A stretch of 64,000 nt of DNA from Acanthopleura granulata. Lineage: Eukaryota > Mollusca > Polyplacophora > Chitonida > Chitonidae. The notes beneath the pieces are model-generated. The model did no database searches. It saw nothing but the letters and a program-made list of their open reading frames with translations, and was not told the origin of the DNA. Below are positions 25,131-49,030 of the stretch, piece by piece (the first letter of the stretch is position 1; each line of letters starts with the position of its first letter). Both the position numbers and the translations under genes were made by a program. The DNA lies in NCBI GenBank assembly GCA_016165875.1, contig JABBOT010000001.1, forward strand, positions 11,039,306 through 11,103,305, written 5' to 3'.

Positions 25131-26045
25131 TTTAATAGATAATCTGGTATACTTTTGCTTCGCTTAGGTAGTATAGTATACCTTGGTTCCCCTTATATAG
25201 TCTGGTACACTTTAGCTTCACTTGAGTAGTCTGGTACACTTTGCTTCACTTAGGTAATCTGTTATACTTTTGCTCACTTAGGTATTCTGGTGTACTTTTA
25301 CCTCACTTAGCCTCGTGAACTTTTGCTTCCCTCTATTCAGTCTGGTATACTTTTGCCTCACTAAGGTGGTCTGGCATCCTTTTGCCCAACTAAGGTAATC
25401 TTGTATACTTTTGCCTCACTATCCTTTTGATCCACTAAGGTAGTCTGGTATGATTTTGCCCCACTAAGATTGCCTGGTATACTTTTGTCCCACTTAGGTG
25501 GTGTGGTATACTTTTGCCCCACTTAGGTGGTGTGGTATACTTTTGTCTCACTTAGGTGGTGTGGTATACTTTTGCCCCACTGAGATTGCCTGGTATACTT
25601 TTGTCCCACTTAGGTAGTGTGGTATACTTTTGCCCCACTTAGGTGGTGTGGTATACTTTTGCCCCACTAAGATTGCCTGGTATACTTTTGTCCCACTTAG
25701 GTGGTGTGGTATACTTTTGCCCCACTTAGGTGGTGTGGTATACTTTTGCCCCACTAAGATTGCCTGGTATACTTTTGTTCCACTTAGGTGGTGTGGTATA
25801 CTTTTGCCCCACTTAGGTGGTGTGGTATACTTTTGCCCCACTGAGATTGCCTGGTATACTTTTGTCCCACTTAGGTGGTGTGGTATACTTTTGCCCCACT
25901 TAGGTGGTGTGGTATACTTTTGCCCCACTAAGATTGCCTGGTATACTTTTGTCCCACTTAGGTAGTGTGGTATACTTTTGCCCCACTTAGGTGGTGTGGT
26001 ATACTTTTGTCTCACTTAGGTGATATGGTATACATTTGTTTTTTG
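25130..26045. repeat. 29-bp minisatellite with 87-bp higher-order units
   Basis: About 31 copies of a 29-bp unit (GGTATACTTTTGCCCCACTT + AGGTGGTGT). The left part (25130-25470) is divergent. From about 25560 to 25970 three unit types alternate regularly: GATTGCCT, GTCCCAC and GCCCCAC types. This gives an 87-bp period, which is why long accidental frames are open on both strands. Confidence 0.93.
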
Positions 26046-26860
26046 GTAGTCAGGTATACCAGTATTCCTTTTGTAAACATTTCTGGCACCCTGAAAGAAA
26101 TCTTGCAGAGTGGTATATTTGCAATCAACATTGCAATTCCAAAAATTTTCATCTATTCTGCTTTTAACATTTTCGTGGTCTGTGTATAAGCTTATAAATT
26201 GCCTGCATTCAAAAACATATATTTCTGTCATAGCACACCTGCATAATATTGTTCATACAGGAACATGCAGTGGATGCACACTTGTTGATGTGTCTTGCAC
26301 AGCAGTTATAGTTAATTTATGGGATTCATTGGAGATGTCAGTCAGTCCATGTCTATAGCTTACTGGGCTAAGGTTTACCTGATTTACGAGTTCTCAAGTA
26401 ATATGGTGCACTGACATGAAATTATCGTTGTAACATTACTATCAAGTACATTAGGTAGATTGGATTGAACATGCTGATGTGAGGATGAGTAACCCTGAAA
26501 GCCATGCACTTTCAAGGGTCTTAAACACTGGTCTGCACATCTTTTGATCTATGTATGAACTCCATATGCACCCGTGAAAATACATATATTTGACCAAGTC
26601 ATTGTTTCTATGGCAACTGTGGTGGAATCCTTATGGTTCAATCTTAGAAGAAAAACTTATGATATAGTATTGATTGTACATGTGTGTATATGCCTGGAAA
26701 TCTGTAAATTTTATGGGAAATAACCTGTGATGTTTGAATGATTTATTTGTATGAATTTATTTTTGTTTAATGTGACACTAGGGAGCAAGTCCTGGCCAAA
26801 TGTTTAAGGAGCTTGCCTCTTGAGGGTCACAGCAAATGGGTTAAACCCCATTCAGGGGTC

Positions 26861-27118
26861 CCCCGTGGCCTAGTGGTTAGCATGCTGGTGCTGCACAGTG
26901 ACAGAGGAGCCTCTCAGAAATGCAGTCGCTCTGAGTTCAAGTCAAGCTCATGCATGCTTCCTCATTGGTCATGTGGGAGGGTCTTCCAGCAACCTGAAGA
27001 TGGTTGTAAATTTCCCCCATTCTCTGCCTGGTTTCTACCTTCTATAATGCTGGCTGCCATCATATAAGTGATGTATTCTTGAGCATGGCTTCAAATAAAA
27101 GCTAAATGAATAATTAAG
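26861..27118 (+). mobile_element. tRNA-derived SINE, full-length copy
   Basis: Box A-like TGGCCTAGTGGTTAG (26866-26880) and box B-like GAGTTCAAGTC (26933-26943) form a tRNA-like head. It is followed by the shared 3' half (CCTGGTTTCTACCTTCTATA, then a TTCTTGAGCA block and an A-rich tail). Confidence 0.75.
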
Positions 27119-27469
27119 TAAATCCTGTTTAGAAAGACATCTTATTTTCTTGAAATGTCTGACTTCATCGTTATCAGAACCATGGTAGCAGTAAGTGGTT
27201 GACAATGCTGTGTTATGTAGTCTTATATGACGTTCATAGTAAACCATTTACCCATCACCAATGTGCCATGTGTCATGTGGGTTTGCAAGTAATGCGTCAG
27301 AGGTCAGTTGACTACACTTTCCGGTTTCCTGCAGCTGTATTGGTAAAACTGATGGTGGTGAACAATCTAACGAAAAAATTCCTCTGTAAAATATATATTT
27401 AAATAAATAAGTAAGAACATTTTTGGTTTCATGCTAAGTTTAACCGTATGGATCATAAAGCCAAAAATA

Positions 27470-27790
27470 GGTGACACAAGGCCCAAATCATTGGTAACAA
27501 AGCCCAAATCATTGGTCACAAAGCCCATATCATTGGTCACAAGGCCCAAATCATTGGTCACAATCATTGGTCACAGAGCCCAAATCATTGGTCACAAAGC
27601 CCCAAACATGTGATATGAAGCCCATAAACACATGACACGATGCCCGAAATGTGACATGAACCTCAAAACATGTGAAGCCCATAACATGTGGCACAAAGTC
27701 CCCAAACATGACACAAGGACCTTAAACATGTGACATAAACGCCCTAACATGTGAAACCAAGACCATAAGGATGTGACACAAAGCACAACC
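27470..27790. repeat. 21-bp tandem repeat and adjoining degenerate array
   Basis: About six copies of a 21-bp unit (CCCAAATCATTGGTCACAAAG) at 27478-27602. A degenerate array of about 20 bp ('AACATGTGACACAAAGCCC'-like) follows to 27790. Confidence 0.8.
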
Positions 27791-28421
27791 CAGTCCGAGT
27801 CTGAACTGCTGAGAGCAGCTAGATGTATGACAAATTGTGCAACATGGCCCTAATTCTGTCAGCTGCTTACTTATGAAAGCTTATGTTGCAATTCCACATA
27901 CAATGGCATGTTACAATAGTGATATAAAGTCTTAGAGTAGTAGGTAACATAGGTCTACATGCCAGTATTGAAACTGAAGACAACTGATATTCAGATGTTG
28001 TTATGCAAGTAGACTCATTTGTGGCTAAAGTAAGCACATGTACAGTTGATTCATTGTCAGCCCTTAGTTAATTCTCTTGATTTCTTTTACACATTTGTAC
28101 AACATTGTTGTATCTCCATGTTTATGTTTATACAGAAATACTGTTACTAAGATTTAAATGAAGTGATGTTAGGAAAAGACTGAAGTCAGAATCCTCTAAT
28201 TATTATACAGGTACATGCATATTCTACTTCTCTGTCACACATCAACATTTTCAACCCTTTAATGTCTAGATGATTTTTGTTGAATAGATTGTAAAAAAAA
28301 AAATACTTTGAACATATTCCATGTTCAACAAGAATAACTTTATATTTAACTCTGACCATGTATGTGTTGTGTGTTTGATCAGTTGGGTTAGTTGTGAGAC
28401 GAGCAGAAAGGCCAGGGCACC
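27791..28421 (+). other. Sequence upstream of the MORN4 start codon
   Basis: AT-rich, with a possible 3' splice acceptor shortly before the ATG (GACGAGCAG near 28401-28409). If the acceptor is used, MORN4 has at least one upstream noncoding exon. Not resolvable by eye. Confidence 0.3.
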
Positions 28422-39087
<10,666 letters not shown>

Positions 39088-39185
39088 TGCTAATTTCCTC
39101 TGCGTGCTGCTTTGTGACGGAAATAAGGTTTAATATGCATTGGACCACCAACCAAAATAAATAAACAAATAAATACATAAATATG
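39088..39185 (+). terminator. Candidate MORN4 3' UTR and poly(A) signals
   Basis: Overlapping AATAAA hexamers at 39156-39165 lie ~70 bases after the stop. The run could equally be an A-rich SINE tail remnant, so the real 3' end may be further on. Confidence 0.35.
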
Positions 39186-39794
39186 TTGGATATGTGTGAT
39201 TGAATTCTCATGATAATTGGTGGTTATATGTATATGTTATTGCTTTAATCCTTTACTTTGACTGGGTATAGTATTAAAACCTCTGTTATGTTCAACACGT
39301 ACGTGTCTATCGATAAATTAATGACCCGATCAGCAAGATCACTTAAAAGCTTTATTGCATAACAAATCACGTCTTTACCTCATAATTCAGTTACAACCAG
39401 ATATTTTCTATCTTAATTGAGTTATTTTGATGGCTTTATCTGCATTCATTTTTGATGAATTTTTGTTACTTTTTGATATTCCATTGGAAACATTGGATCC
39501 TTTTCACTGTTAAATTGAGTGAGAAATACTTATTCATTAGGAAAATCATTGACCATTACCTGTAATTCTTACTTGTGCAGTGGTGGTACATTGTTGATTT
39601 TTGTTAACATATACACGTTCAGCTTTAATTATTTACCTGGATGACCTGTCTTTTGTGATACTGATGACATTTTGTGTGGAAGAGAACTTGTCCTTTGTGG
39701 TCATGTGAAGTTTGGAAGAACACTTGTTGCTAGTGGTCACATTCTGTTTATGTAGGAGCCTGTCTGTAGTGATCTGGATCTGTTTGGAAGTATA

Positions 39795-40005
39795 GACTTA
39801 ACCATGTCATGTTGCTAAAGCTGGTTGATGGTTTGTAGACTTAACCATGTCATGGTGCTAAAGCTGGTTGATGATTTATAGACTTAACCATGTCATGTTG
39901 CTAAAGCTGGTTGATGATTTATAGACTTAACCATGTCATGTTGCTAAAGCTGGTTGATGATTTATAGACTTAACCATGTCATGTTGCTAAAGCTGGTTGA
40001 TGATT
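39795..40005. repeat. 43-bp tandem repeat x 5
   Basis: Nearly identical copies of GACTTAACCATGTCATGTTG followed by CTAAAGCTGGTTGATGATTTATA. Confidence 0.93.
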
Positions 40006-40502
40006 TATGTGTCTGTTATTTTATCACTCAACTCTTGTAACTAAAGATTGAGTGTGGTTTCATGGAAGTATTTGTTGTGTATTGAAAACTGGGGTACAGA
40101 TTTTAAATACATGTATCTTCTCTTCACTTTATGTAAACAAAATATTTCATAATACGTATATGTTTTGATCAGCTTTTGTAAGGATTTGAGACAATTTTTT
40201 ATGCAGGTTTGGGTCATACACGTTTACCTTTGTATATGAATAGGCTGTTTGTATTGTAAAGATGTGTATGAAACCTGAGCCATCTGACTCACCGGCCATA
40301 TATTTTGTATCAAGACTTTTCCTTTACACATTTGAAGGGGGTGGTATTTAATATGGATTGCCTTTGGAGTTCAAATACATTGATATATATTTTATATACA
40401 ATCATATTATGTAGTTGCTTTTGTTTTCTTTAGTAAACATATACTTAGCTGACTTGGGCTATGTTGCACTGGGATATATGTGCCTTGAAGCTTTTCTCAC
40501 AG

Positions 40503-40815
40503 CTTATATTGTCTTACCCAGTGGTATATAACTCAGTGTGTAAAGCTGCATGACTCCTTAACAACTAGGCACATGAGATATGGGTTCAAATGACTGCACT
40601 TGTAAGGCATTTGTGCAATCCTAGCGTTCGTTGAAGACCAGTTGTCTTCCACCATTATGGTGTGTGAGATTGTGCATCTCAGAGTGGAAAGTCCTTCATT
40701 AACTTGTCAAAAGTCGGTGATTTACCTCAGACACTCCAGTTGTCTCCACTCGTAGAACTAACTTGTATTGTGTAAGTAAAAAATTCCTGAGTATGACACC
40801 AAACAACAACCAATC
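40503..40815 (+). mobile_element. tRNA-like SINE, second family
   Basis: Box B-like GGGTTCAAATG near 40582. The body has GAAGACCAGTTGTCTTCCAC (shared with 60930-61280). The tail has CCTGAGTATGACACCAAACA and an AACCAATCAG end that resembles the common SINE tail. Confidence 0.6.
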
Positions 40816-41817
40816 AGTCCCAGGGAGATATAATGTAGCATACACAGACCCAGTATAACCTGCTGTGCAGTTTAATCCAGCTGATGCTGGATGCAGACTC
40901 TGGTGAACAGTGTTGAAATAATGGAGAAAACTTTGAGAACTGTTTCTTGCCTGTTTGTTTGACTTGGGTTAAATGTCGTTTTCCACTTTGTTTGTTTGAA
41001 TTGGGTTAAATGTCACTTTCAGCCTTGTTTTAATATTGTTTCAGTCATATCATTGTCTGATTGTATCAGGCCGTACCAGTGCCAACATATCTGTACTGCT
41101 GCCTAATTATGACACACCAAATACAGTTTCATTTAATTCACATCGATTCAAATTGATTTAGATACAATCGGAATAGATTTTACATTGACACATCACCTTG
41201 CAGTGCGCATCGATGCAGATCGAAGAGAACACAGTGAAGTCAGTTCAATGGGATTCGGAAAGCACTGGGAATTCATTCCTAATAACATCACATACTTTTG
41301 GCAATCTCGGAAAATCCGTGTCTTGTGCACATGTGCAGCCATAATGGAATTGGGTTCAGCAGAATAGACTTGTATTCTTATTGACACGCCGCATAACTGA
41401 ACTGAACTGAGTTGAATTGAATTTCTCAAACTGCATGTAAGTGTATTGAAATTAATGCTCATCGATACACATTTATAACCAAATCTGGTGTGTCCACAAC
41501 CATATTCGATGCGAATAAATGTACCCAGTCACATTATACTAACCTTGATGTTGACACCAACATTTGTATACCAACCGTCAACCAAAATGGGTGTTCCAGG
41601 TCAATAATTGCAAGACCAGTTTCAAAAAACAACAAACAACACAAACCACCCAAGAACTATATATAAGAATTAAAAATTAAGATGGACTCATATAAAGTGA
41701 ACCAGTCAACAGTTTTCATTGATGAGGAATCAACACAATGAATATATTATGCGAATGAATGAAATCAAAATAAAAGCAATAACAGCAGGCTGATTAGGAC
41801 TTGGCGTATTCATCTTA

Positions 41818-42392
41818 TGCTGGCTTGGCTTGATGAGGCCCAACTGTCAACCTGGACTGTCCACCTTCATACATTTATACTCAACTCTCTCTGGCTTGGC
41901 TTGATGAGGCCCAACTGTCAACCTGGACTGTCCACCTTCATACATTTATACTCAACTCTCTCTGGCTTGGCTTGATGAGGCCCAACTGTCAACCTGGACT
42001 GTCCACCTTCATACATTTAAACTCAACTCTCTCTGGCTTGGCTTGATGAGGCCCAACTGTCAACCTGGACTGTCCACCTTCATACATTTATACTCAACTC
42101 TCTCTGGCTTGGCTTGATGAGGCCCAACTGTCAACCTGGACTGTCCACCTTCATACATTTATACTCAACTCTCTCTGGCTTGGCTTGATGAGGCCCAACT
42201 GTCAACCTGGACTGTCCACCTTCATACATTTAAACTCAACTCTCTCTGGCTTGGCTTGATGAGGCCCAACTGTTAACCTGGACTGTCCACCTTCATACAT
42301 TTATACTCAACTCTCTCTGGCTTGGCTTGATGAGGCCCAACTGTCAACCTGGACTGTCCACCTTCATACATTTATACTCAACTCTCTGGCGT
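41818..42392. repeat. 71-bp tandem repeat x 8, very homogeneous
   Basis: Copies starting with CTGGCTTGGCTTGATGAGGC differ by only one or two bases (for example TTTATA versus TTTAAA). Period is exactly 71 bp between 41881 and 41952. Homogeneity suggests recent expansion. Confidence 0.95.
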
Positions 42393-43719
42393 GGCTGCAG
42401 CACTTTGTCTGGAAATTTACCAGGTACAACTTTCCTGCTATGCTTTCCTCTGCATAATTTTTATTGGTGTCAAGAAGAACTATAAACCAGGAAACTTGCG
42501 AGGTAGGAGTGAAGTAAACTTGAACAAAGTAAAATGAATAACTTTGGTTGAAAGCCAGACCTCTATGAACCATGATGTATTGCTTGGGTTTTAGTGTCCA
42601 GCTGAATGTAACTGCTGACTACTCATGTTCTACTTGCTCAGTAAATTGTTACCACCAATGGTTCTGTGCACTTGTAATGCCTTCATTGCATTAGACATGT
42701 TAGATGGATGATCCTCCAAGTTTTGGAATTAATTACAACTTGAAATTCCATTCACGTCGTTCATTATATCAAGCATAGTGTTCAGATATTGTTTAGTTGC
42801 TCCCTAATTATTGAAGCCTGCGAGTGCAGAACATAGGCCTAGTATTTGGTGAAATTTATGGATCTTAAGGGGAAAGACCTCCTAAAAATAAACTTTGGTG
42901 AGTGAAAAGAGCATTGTAAACTGTATCTGAAAATACCTTCACTGAATTTTTTAGATTTCTTTTTTTTAGAAAATTAGATGCAGTCAAATGTTTTGATTGT
43001 ATGGTGAGTTTTATGAAACATATTGATCATGTGATTCACCAGGGACGTCACACAACTTTGTGTACACCTTTATATTCAGTTCTGAATGAACAACTTGTGA
43101 AGAGTACACTTGTAATGTTTGCCTGTATATGAAAACACAATTATGACATCAAATTTCTGCTTTAGGGCCATAGAAAAGTCAGCATGAAGTCACTGGTGAA
43201 CCACATCACCAGTATGGTCCATAAAACCCACCACACAGCCAAAATATTTGACTGAATTTATTTTGGTTTAAAAAAATGTGAAAAATTCAGTGAAGATACA
43301 GTTTTTAATGGTCTTTTCACTCACTATAAATTCATTTTTACAAAATCTTTCCCTTAAATGTTTTAAGTTTTGAAAGTGCTAGATGGAAGTGCATGACAAA
43401 AGGAAAATTTGTTGAATGTCTCTCATTTATGAGACTTTGAATATTTTTCATCACTCTTCCAGTTATCCTGGAGTAGTCAAGTATAAATAGATGTTTGGCA
43501 AAATACCGTTATTAACTCTAATTTGCAGTGTCAAAATAAATTTGAATGTTACCTGCTTCCCTTTTTCATAACATGGCAGAATGGAAAAGTTTTCTGGCTT
43601 CACAAAATGCTACCAAGGTGTGCCAATTTGAAAGTACAATTTGTGTGAAGAATTAACAGTTCATATACATGTATAGCATGGCTCAAGAGTGACCTCGTAT
43701 TGAGTTTTGCTCAGATCTC
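42393..43719. other. Gene-free region
   Basis: AT-rich intergenic DNA with no recognised gene. There are weak inverted similarities around 42880-43370 ('AATTTTTTAGATTTC'/'GAAAAATTCAGTG' blocks), possibly a decayed foldback element. Confidence 0.35.
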
Positions 43720-44260
43720 AGTATAATGAGTATAGACTTGACCTCAGTGTCCTGAACTTTTACTTGTCCTTAGTGTACTGAGCTTTGGGTTGACCCCAGT
43801 GTACAGTACTGAATTTTGGGTTGACCCCAGTGTACAGTACTGAGCTTTGGGTTGACCCCAGTGTACAGTATTGAGCTTTGGGTTGACCCCAGTGTACAGT
43901 ACTGAGTTTGGATTAATTTACTGAAGTTTGATTTGACTCCAGTGTGCTTAGTTTTGACTTGAATTTTAATTAGGCCTCAGTGTACTAAATTTTGACTTGG
44001 CTTAAGTGTACTGAAGTTTAATTAGGCCTCCGTGTACTAAATTTTGACTCTAGTGTACTGATTTTTGACTTGACCTCAGTGTACTGAATTTGGACTTGAC
44101 CTGGTGTACTGGGTTTTGACCTGACTCCAGTGTACTGAGATGCTGAGTTTTAGATAGACCTCACTGTATTGAATTTTGACTTACCTCAGTGTACTGAGTT
44201 TGGCGTAGACTCCTGTGTACTGTTAGTTTCAACATCCTGTAGTGTACTGAATTTAAAAGT
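43720..44260. repeat. Degenerate ~27-31-bp tandem array
   Basis: Variable copies of TTTTGACTTGACCTCAGTGT + ACTGAG. A cleaner ~31-bp run (GGGTTGACCCCAGTGTACAG) lies at about 43785-43905. Confidence 0.8.
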
Positions 44261-44474
44261 GGGTGCCCACCTTGATTTTGAATCAAGGCTGTATTTGCAT
44301 GCAGTCGTAGGGCTGTATCGGGCTACTCTATAAGCATGCCGTGTAGTATTGCATTAGTAGAGCCCAAACGTAGTCAGATGAGCAAGTAGAGCATGAGTAG
44401 TCAGTTCTATCAGGAACTGGTTTAGCAAGGATTACACAAGGTGAAATAATAGAAACATCCTAGGTAATTTTAAC

Positions 44475-45402
44475 AAGAGGGTGAGATGTTCACAGACCTG
44501 ACGTTTTAGCACCTGGTATATTGGGATGTATGGTCAGCATGCACAGGTGAGGGATGAGGGATGTATGGTCAGCATGCACAGGTGAGAGATGTATGGTCAG
44601 CATGCAAAGGTGAGGGATGTATGGTCAGCGTGGACAGGTGAAGGATGTATGGTCAGCATGCACAGGTGAGGGACGTATGGTCAGCATGCACAGATGAGGG
44701 GTGAAGGATGTATGGTCAGCATGCACAGGTGAGGGATGTATGGTCAGTATGCACAGGTGAGGGATGTATGGTCAGCATGTAAAGGTGACGGATGTATGGT
44801 CAGTATGCACAGGTGAGGGACGTATGGTCAGCATGGACATGTGAAGGATATATGGTCAGCATGGACAGGTGAAGGATGTATGGTCAGCATGTAAAGGTCA
44901 CGGATGTATGGTCAGCATGCACAGGTGAGGGGCGAGGGATGTATGGTCAGCATGCACAGGTGAGGGATGTATGGTCAGCATGCACAGGTGAGGGGTGTAT
45001 GGTCAGCATGCACAGGTGAAGGATGTATGGTCAGCATGGACAGGTGAAGGATATATGGTCAGCATGCACAGGTGAAGGATGTATGGTCAGCATGCACAGG
45101 TGAGGGGTGTATGGTCAGCATGTAAAGGTGAGGGATGTATGGTCAGTATGCACAGGTGAGGGATGTATGGTCAGCATGCACAGGTGAGGGGTGAGGGATG
45201 TATGGTCAGCATGCACAGATGAGGGATGTATGGTCAGCATGCACAGGTGAAGGATGTATCGTCAGCATGCACAGGTGAAAGATGTATGGTCAGCATGCAC
45301 AGGTGGGGGGTGAGGGATGTATGGTCAGCATGCACAGGCGAGGGGTGAAGGATGTATGGTCAGCATGCAAAGGTGAGGGATGTATGGTCAGCATGCAAAA
45401 TT
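44475..45402. repeat. 28-bp minisatellite with 7-bp insertion variants, ~32 copies
   Basis: Unit GGATGTATGGTCAGCATGCA + CAGGTGAG. Some units carry an extra GGGTGAG or GGGCGAG, making them about 35 bp. Confidence 0.93.
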
Positions 45403-45837
45403 ATCAACTTTCCAATGATGATCCAAATCTTGTAGTTATTGAGAACTATAAATTTTGTACAGTGTTTGGAGACAAGTAAAAAGTCGGTCGAAGAAGACTT
45501 ACAAGTAATACTGTGCAACAGTCAGGAATGTGATCCAAAGGTTTCTGCGTCAGATGCCTTGATCACTTACCAGTTAGTTTTAAGGTTTCTTCAAAGCCAT
45601 TGTTTTGGTTTGATGGATATTAAAACTTTTAGGTAACATTGCACATACATCATGCCCGGAGTCCAGTTCTAATACATTTTTCTGCATTAAGTGTGTGTGC
45701 ATTGAAATAGTTTGTGCAGTCTTTAATATACCTGCTGAAAACTAATTAACCTCCTGCATTATGACCCGAAAATCTGTATATCACCCGTCGAAAAGTTTGT
45801 CAGTAACTTGCCTGGTTTACAGTTTCCATAATACTCA

Positions 45838-45915
45838 CCGCCATTGTAAGAGTGAAAATTTCTTGAGTGTTGCATAAAACAACAGTAAATAAATAAATAA
45901 ATAAATAAATAAATA
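45838..45915 (+). mobile_element. 5'-truncated SINE tail with (AAAT)n
   Basis: CCGCCATTGTAAGAGTGAAA, then TTCTTGAGTGTTGCATAAAA and an AAATAAATAAAT run: the common SINE 3' end. Confidence 0.7.
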
Positions 45916-46936
45916 CATGTATGTCTCTATATTACTGTTAGTACTTGCTTTAGCAACGCTCCAAAAATTGTGCACATTTAGAGGTAAAGATTGTAATGGG
46001 TAGTATGACCATGGTACTTTCACAAACTTTGGTAAATCCAAGATAAGTGAATTTGTGAAATTTTATGACAGAAAGTCCAGGAATCTTCTAACACCGTCAT
46101 ACATGTAATTACAATGCTAAGTCACTAAAGTACTGTGACACAGACACCAGACAGATGCTGACACTTGGGTCAACCATGCCTTACACATGTCACAGTCAAA
46201 GGAAATCAACAAGGAGTGATGTGAAGAAATTATACATCTTTTATTAAAAGGGAGTATACACTATAACATGCATGTCAATAACAGTATATGGAAATAAAAA
46301 ACAGTAAAAAAAAAAACAGCACATTCCTTGCATTTTATACCATCGTTAATTTACTGTACCAGACCAGAATTTTACATGGCTAACAAACAGTAAGTCATAA
46401 ATTCATCAAGGTATTATGAACCCTAGTGTACAATGAAGATGACTGCTCATCACAGTGGAGGATTTAACCCTGAAGTGAGAAATGAGTTAATGCTCAGAAA
46501 TGAGGTTACAAAGGCTAACATGACCAATTATTGCTTCGGGTTTTAAACCTACGTGATCTAGGCATGGCAATTCCACGACAGATGATGGGAATGTTGGGTG
46601 TAAAACAAGTTCGTCACTGATGACCATGTTTGGATATTAACATGTGCTTTCATTGACTGAGAAAAAAATAACTCGCATACAAATTTTCCTAAAATTATTC
46701 AAGTTATATAAATTATGCCCACATATGAGAATTTACATGTAGCTCTAGCTATATCAAGACAGGGTAGACGTGACCTGGTTTTATTTTCAAGGCTAAACAA
46801 TCAAGTAAGGATTAAAAATTATTAACTACAACAAACTAAATTTCAGTCCACTACGTAAGATTCATAACATTCATTTATTTGTATGTACATGGCACTTTTG
46901 GTAATAAAATTATCATTGGCTACTTTCTTCAACACT

Positions 46937-47191
46937 GGTGGCCTCTGTGGCTCAGTTGGTTTGCATGCTAGTGCAGCTTAATGACTCAGAAGCCTCCCAC
47001 CAATGCGGTGGTAGGGGGTCCAACTCCAGCTCATGCTGGCTTCCTCTCCGACCGTACGTGAGAAGGTTGGCAGATGGTCGTGGGTTTCCCCCGAGCTCTG
47101 CCTGGTTTCATCCCACCATAAATGCTGGCTACTGGTGTATAAGTGAAATATTCTTGAGTACGGCACAAAACACCAATCAAATAAATAAACA
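46937..47191 (+). mobile_element. tRNA-derived SINE, full-length copy
   Basis: Box A TGGCTCAGTTGGT (46948-46960) and box B GGGTCCAACTCC (47016-47027) form the tRNA-like head. It is followed by the body, CCCACCATAAATGCTGGC, a TTCTTGAGTACGGCACAAAA block and AATAAATAAA. Confidence 0.85.
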
Positions 47192-47810
47192 AATTTTTTC
47201 AACATTGCTAAGAATACTTTCTCGCTTATGTACAATACAAATAAGCCGTTCTAAATGGAAATTCTATGTTTAATTCTATCAGCAGTTTGAAATTTCAGGA
47301 AAATTTTAAAGATATAAATGGATGCATAGGATTTATCTATAAGCAAAACAATTATGGACAAACATCAGGGTTATGCCAACATCAGCAACAACATTCTTTT
47401 GCAACAAATAACTTGAACAATGTTCAAAAAATTAAATTTAACACATACAGCATGTCTTCATCATCATGTTGAAATTTTGTCTGAACAAAATGCTTTAATA
47501 TCTAACTGACCTATAAAACAAATTAAATTTGCTGTTAATAAATCTTAAATGTAAATTTCCAATGACCTGCAATTTTTATTAGAATATGAAAATCTCCGTG
47601 TTCGATCTGTGGAATGAACTGAATGAAATCTCAGGACGTCACCACATCTGTATGGTAACATTGGAAATATACATCATGTTTCATGTCAAATATTCAACAT
47701 ACACAAAGTCTAAAGTGCCTGGAAATCATAATTCTAGACAAGAGTTAACGCTGGACTTTGTCTCTTCCATAGCCTTTATGAAAAAGTCTATTAAAAAAAG
47801 TCTACACATG

Positions 47811-48079
47811 CTTGCATTACACTGTGCAGCCTGAATCACACTCACTCCAGAGACTATCCAAGATTATCTGCACTACACCTTACAGCAACATTTGATCAAG
47901 CTTACATTACACTGTGCAGCCTGAATCACACTCACTCCAGAGACTATCCAAGATTATCTGCACTACACCTTACAGCAACATTTGATCAAGCTTACATTAC
48001 ACTGTGCAGCCTGAATCACACTCACTCCAGAGACTATCCAAGATTATCTGCACTGCACCTTACAGCAACATTTGATCCA
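47811..48079. repeat. 90-bp tandem repeat x 3
   Basis: Copies begin at 47811, 47901 and 47991 (CTTACATTACACTGTGCAGC...) and are almost identical. Confidence 0.95.
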
Positions 48080-48754
48080 GCTGTTTCAACTACATTCATA
48101 AAAGCAATAATGTGTTAACAAGGTTATCAAAATGTCCCATGCTGGTTTCGGTTCCAATGGTAAATGACCTTTATATTAAAAACATTAGAGCAAAGAAGAA
48201 AATCAGCGTAGAAAATATGTCACAGCCTTCCTAAGCAAATGGTGCAATGACTGGTTTTACAAAGACGGCTCACTGGGTGCTTTTTAATGGTGCTCTCCAT
48301 CCAAGCACACTCAGAGGTATTACCCGGCAGGGCAATGGGCTATCTTAATTAATACACCTGTCTTAGATGCCCATCACAAGAAAGAGAATCGATTGCAGCA
48401 CAGCTTTTGGCACCCTACCTGGTTACCATGGAAACTGAACATAAAATGCCCAGACAGAATGAAATTTATCAGGAGACAGAAGATGTAGGTTTCTACATCA
48501 CCAAATATACCCATGCACACCTGCATGTACCTGTGTGTTACCTGAACTGCCTGTATCAGACTCATCATGATTCTGTTGTATACTGTTAACCTGATGTAAT
48601 TACACCATGATACACATGTGTACATATCATGAACAGGCAGTTCGAACTTGAACCTATGCATTATGTCTGCATGTAGATGCACAAAATTAAAAAACAAAAA
48701 TTAATGTATTGGTATCCTGTGTCTGGTTACATAATCAGACTTATGGCACATGTA

Positions 48755-49030
48755 CATGTATTTGGTTACTTGTGGCTATGATTCACACATCAGAGTTATG
48801 GTACGTGCATTTGGTTACTTGTGGTTGTGATTCACAGATCAGTGTTATGGAACATGCATTTGGTTACTTGTGGTTGTGATTCACACATCAGTGTTACGGA
48901 ACATGTATTTGGTTACTTGTGGTTGTGATTCACACATCAGTGTTATGGAACATGTATTTGGTTACTTGTGGTTGTGATTCACACATCAGTGTTATGGAAC
49001 ATGTATTTGGTTACTTGTGCTTGTTATTTA
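48755..49030. repeat. 49-bp tandem repeat, ~5.5 copies
   Basis: Unit TGGTTACTTGTGGTTGTGAT + TCACACATCAGTGTTATGGAACATGTATT. Exact 49-bp spacing is seen between 48910 and 48959. End copies are diverged. Confidence 0.9.

Noticed and set aside
25548..26015. 155-codon minus-strand frame
   Set aside because: It arises from the 87-bp higher-order period of the 29-bp array.
25130..26045. CRISPR-like regular repeats
   Set aside because: Units abut without unique spacers and the surroundings are eukaryotic. The same holds for the 28-bp array at 44475-45402.
46937..47030. tRNA gene
   Set aside because: Box A and B are present but no cloverleaf can be drawn confidently, and the sequence continues into a SINE body and tail. 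The same applies to 26861 and 62268.
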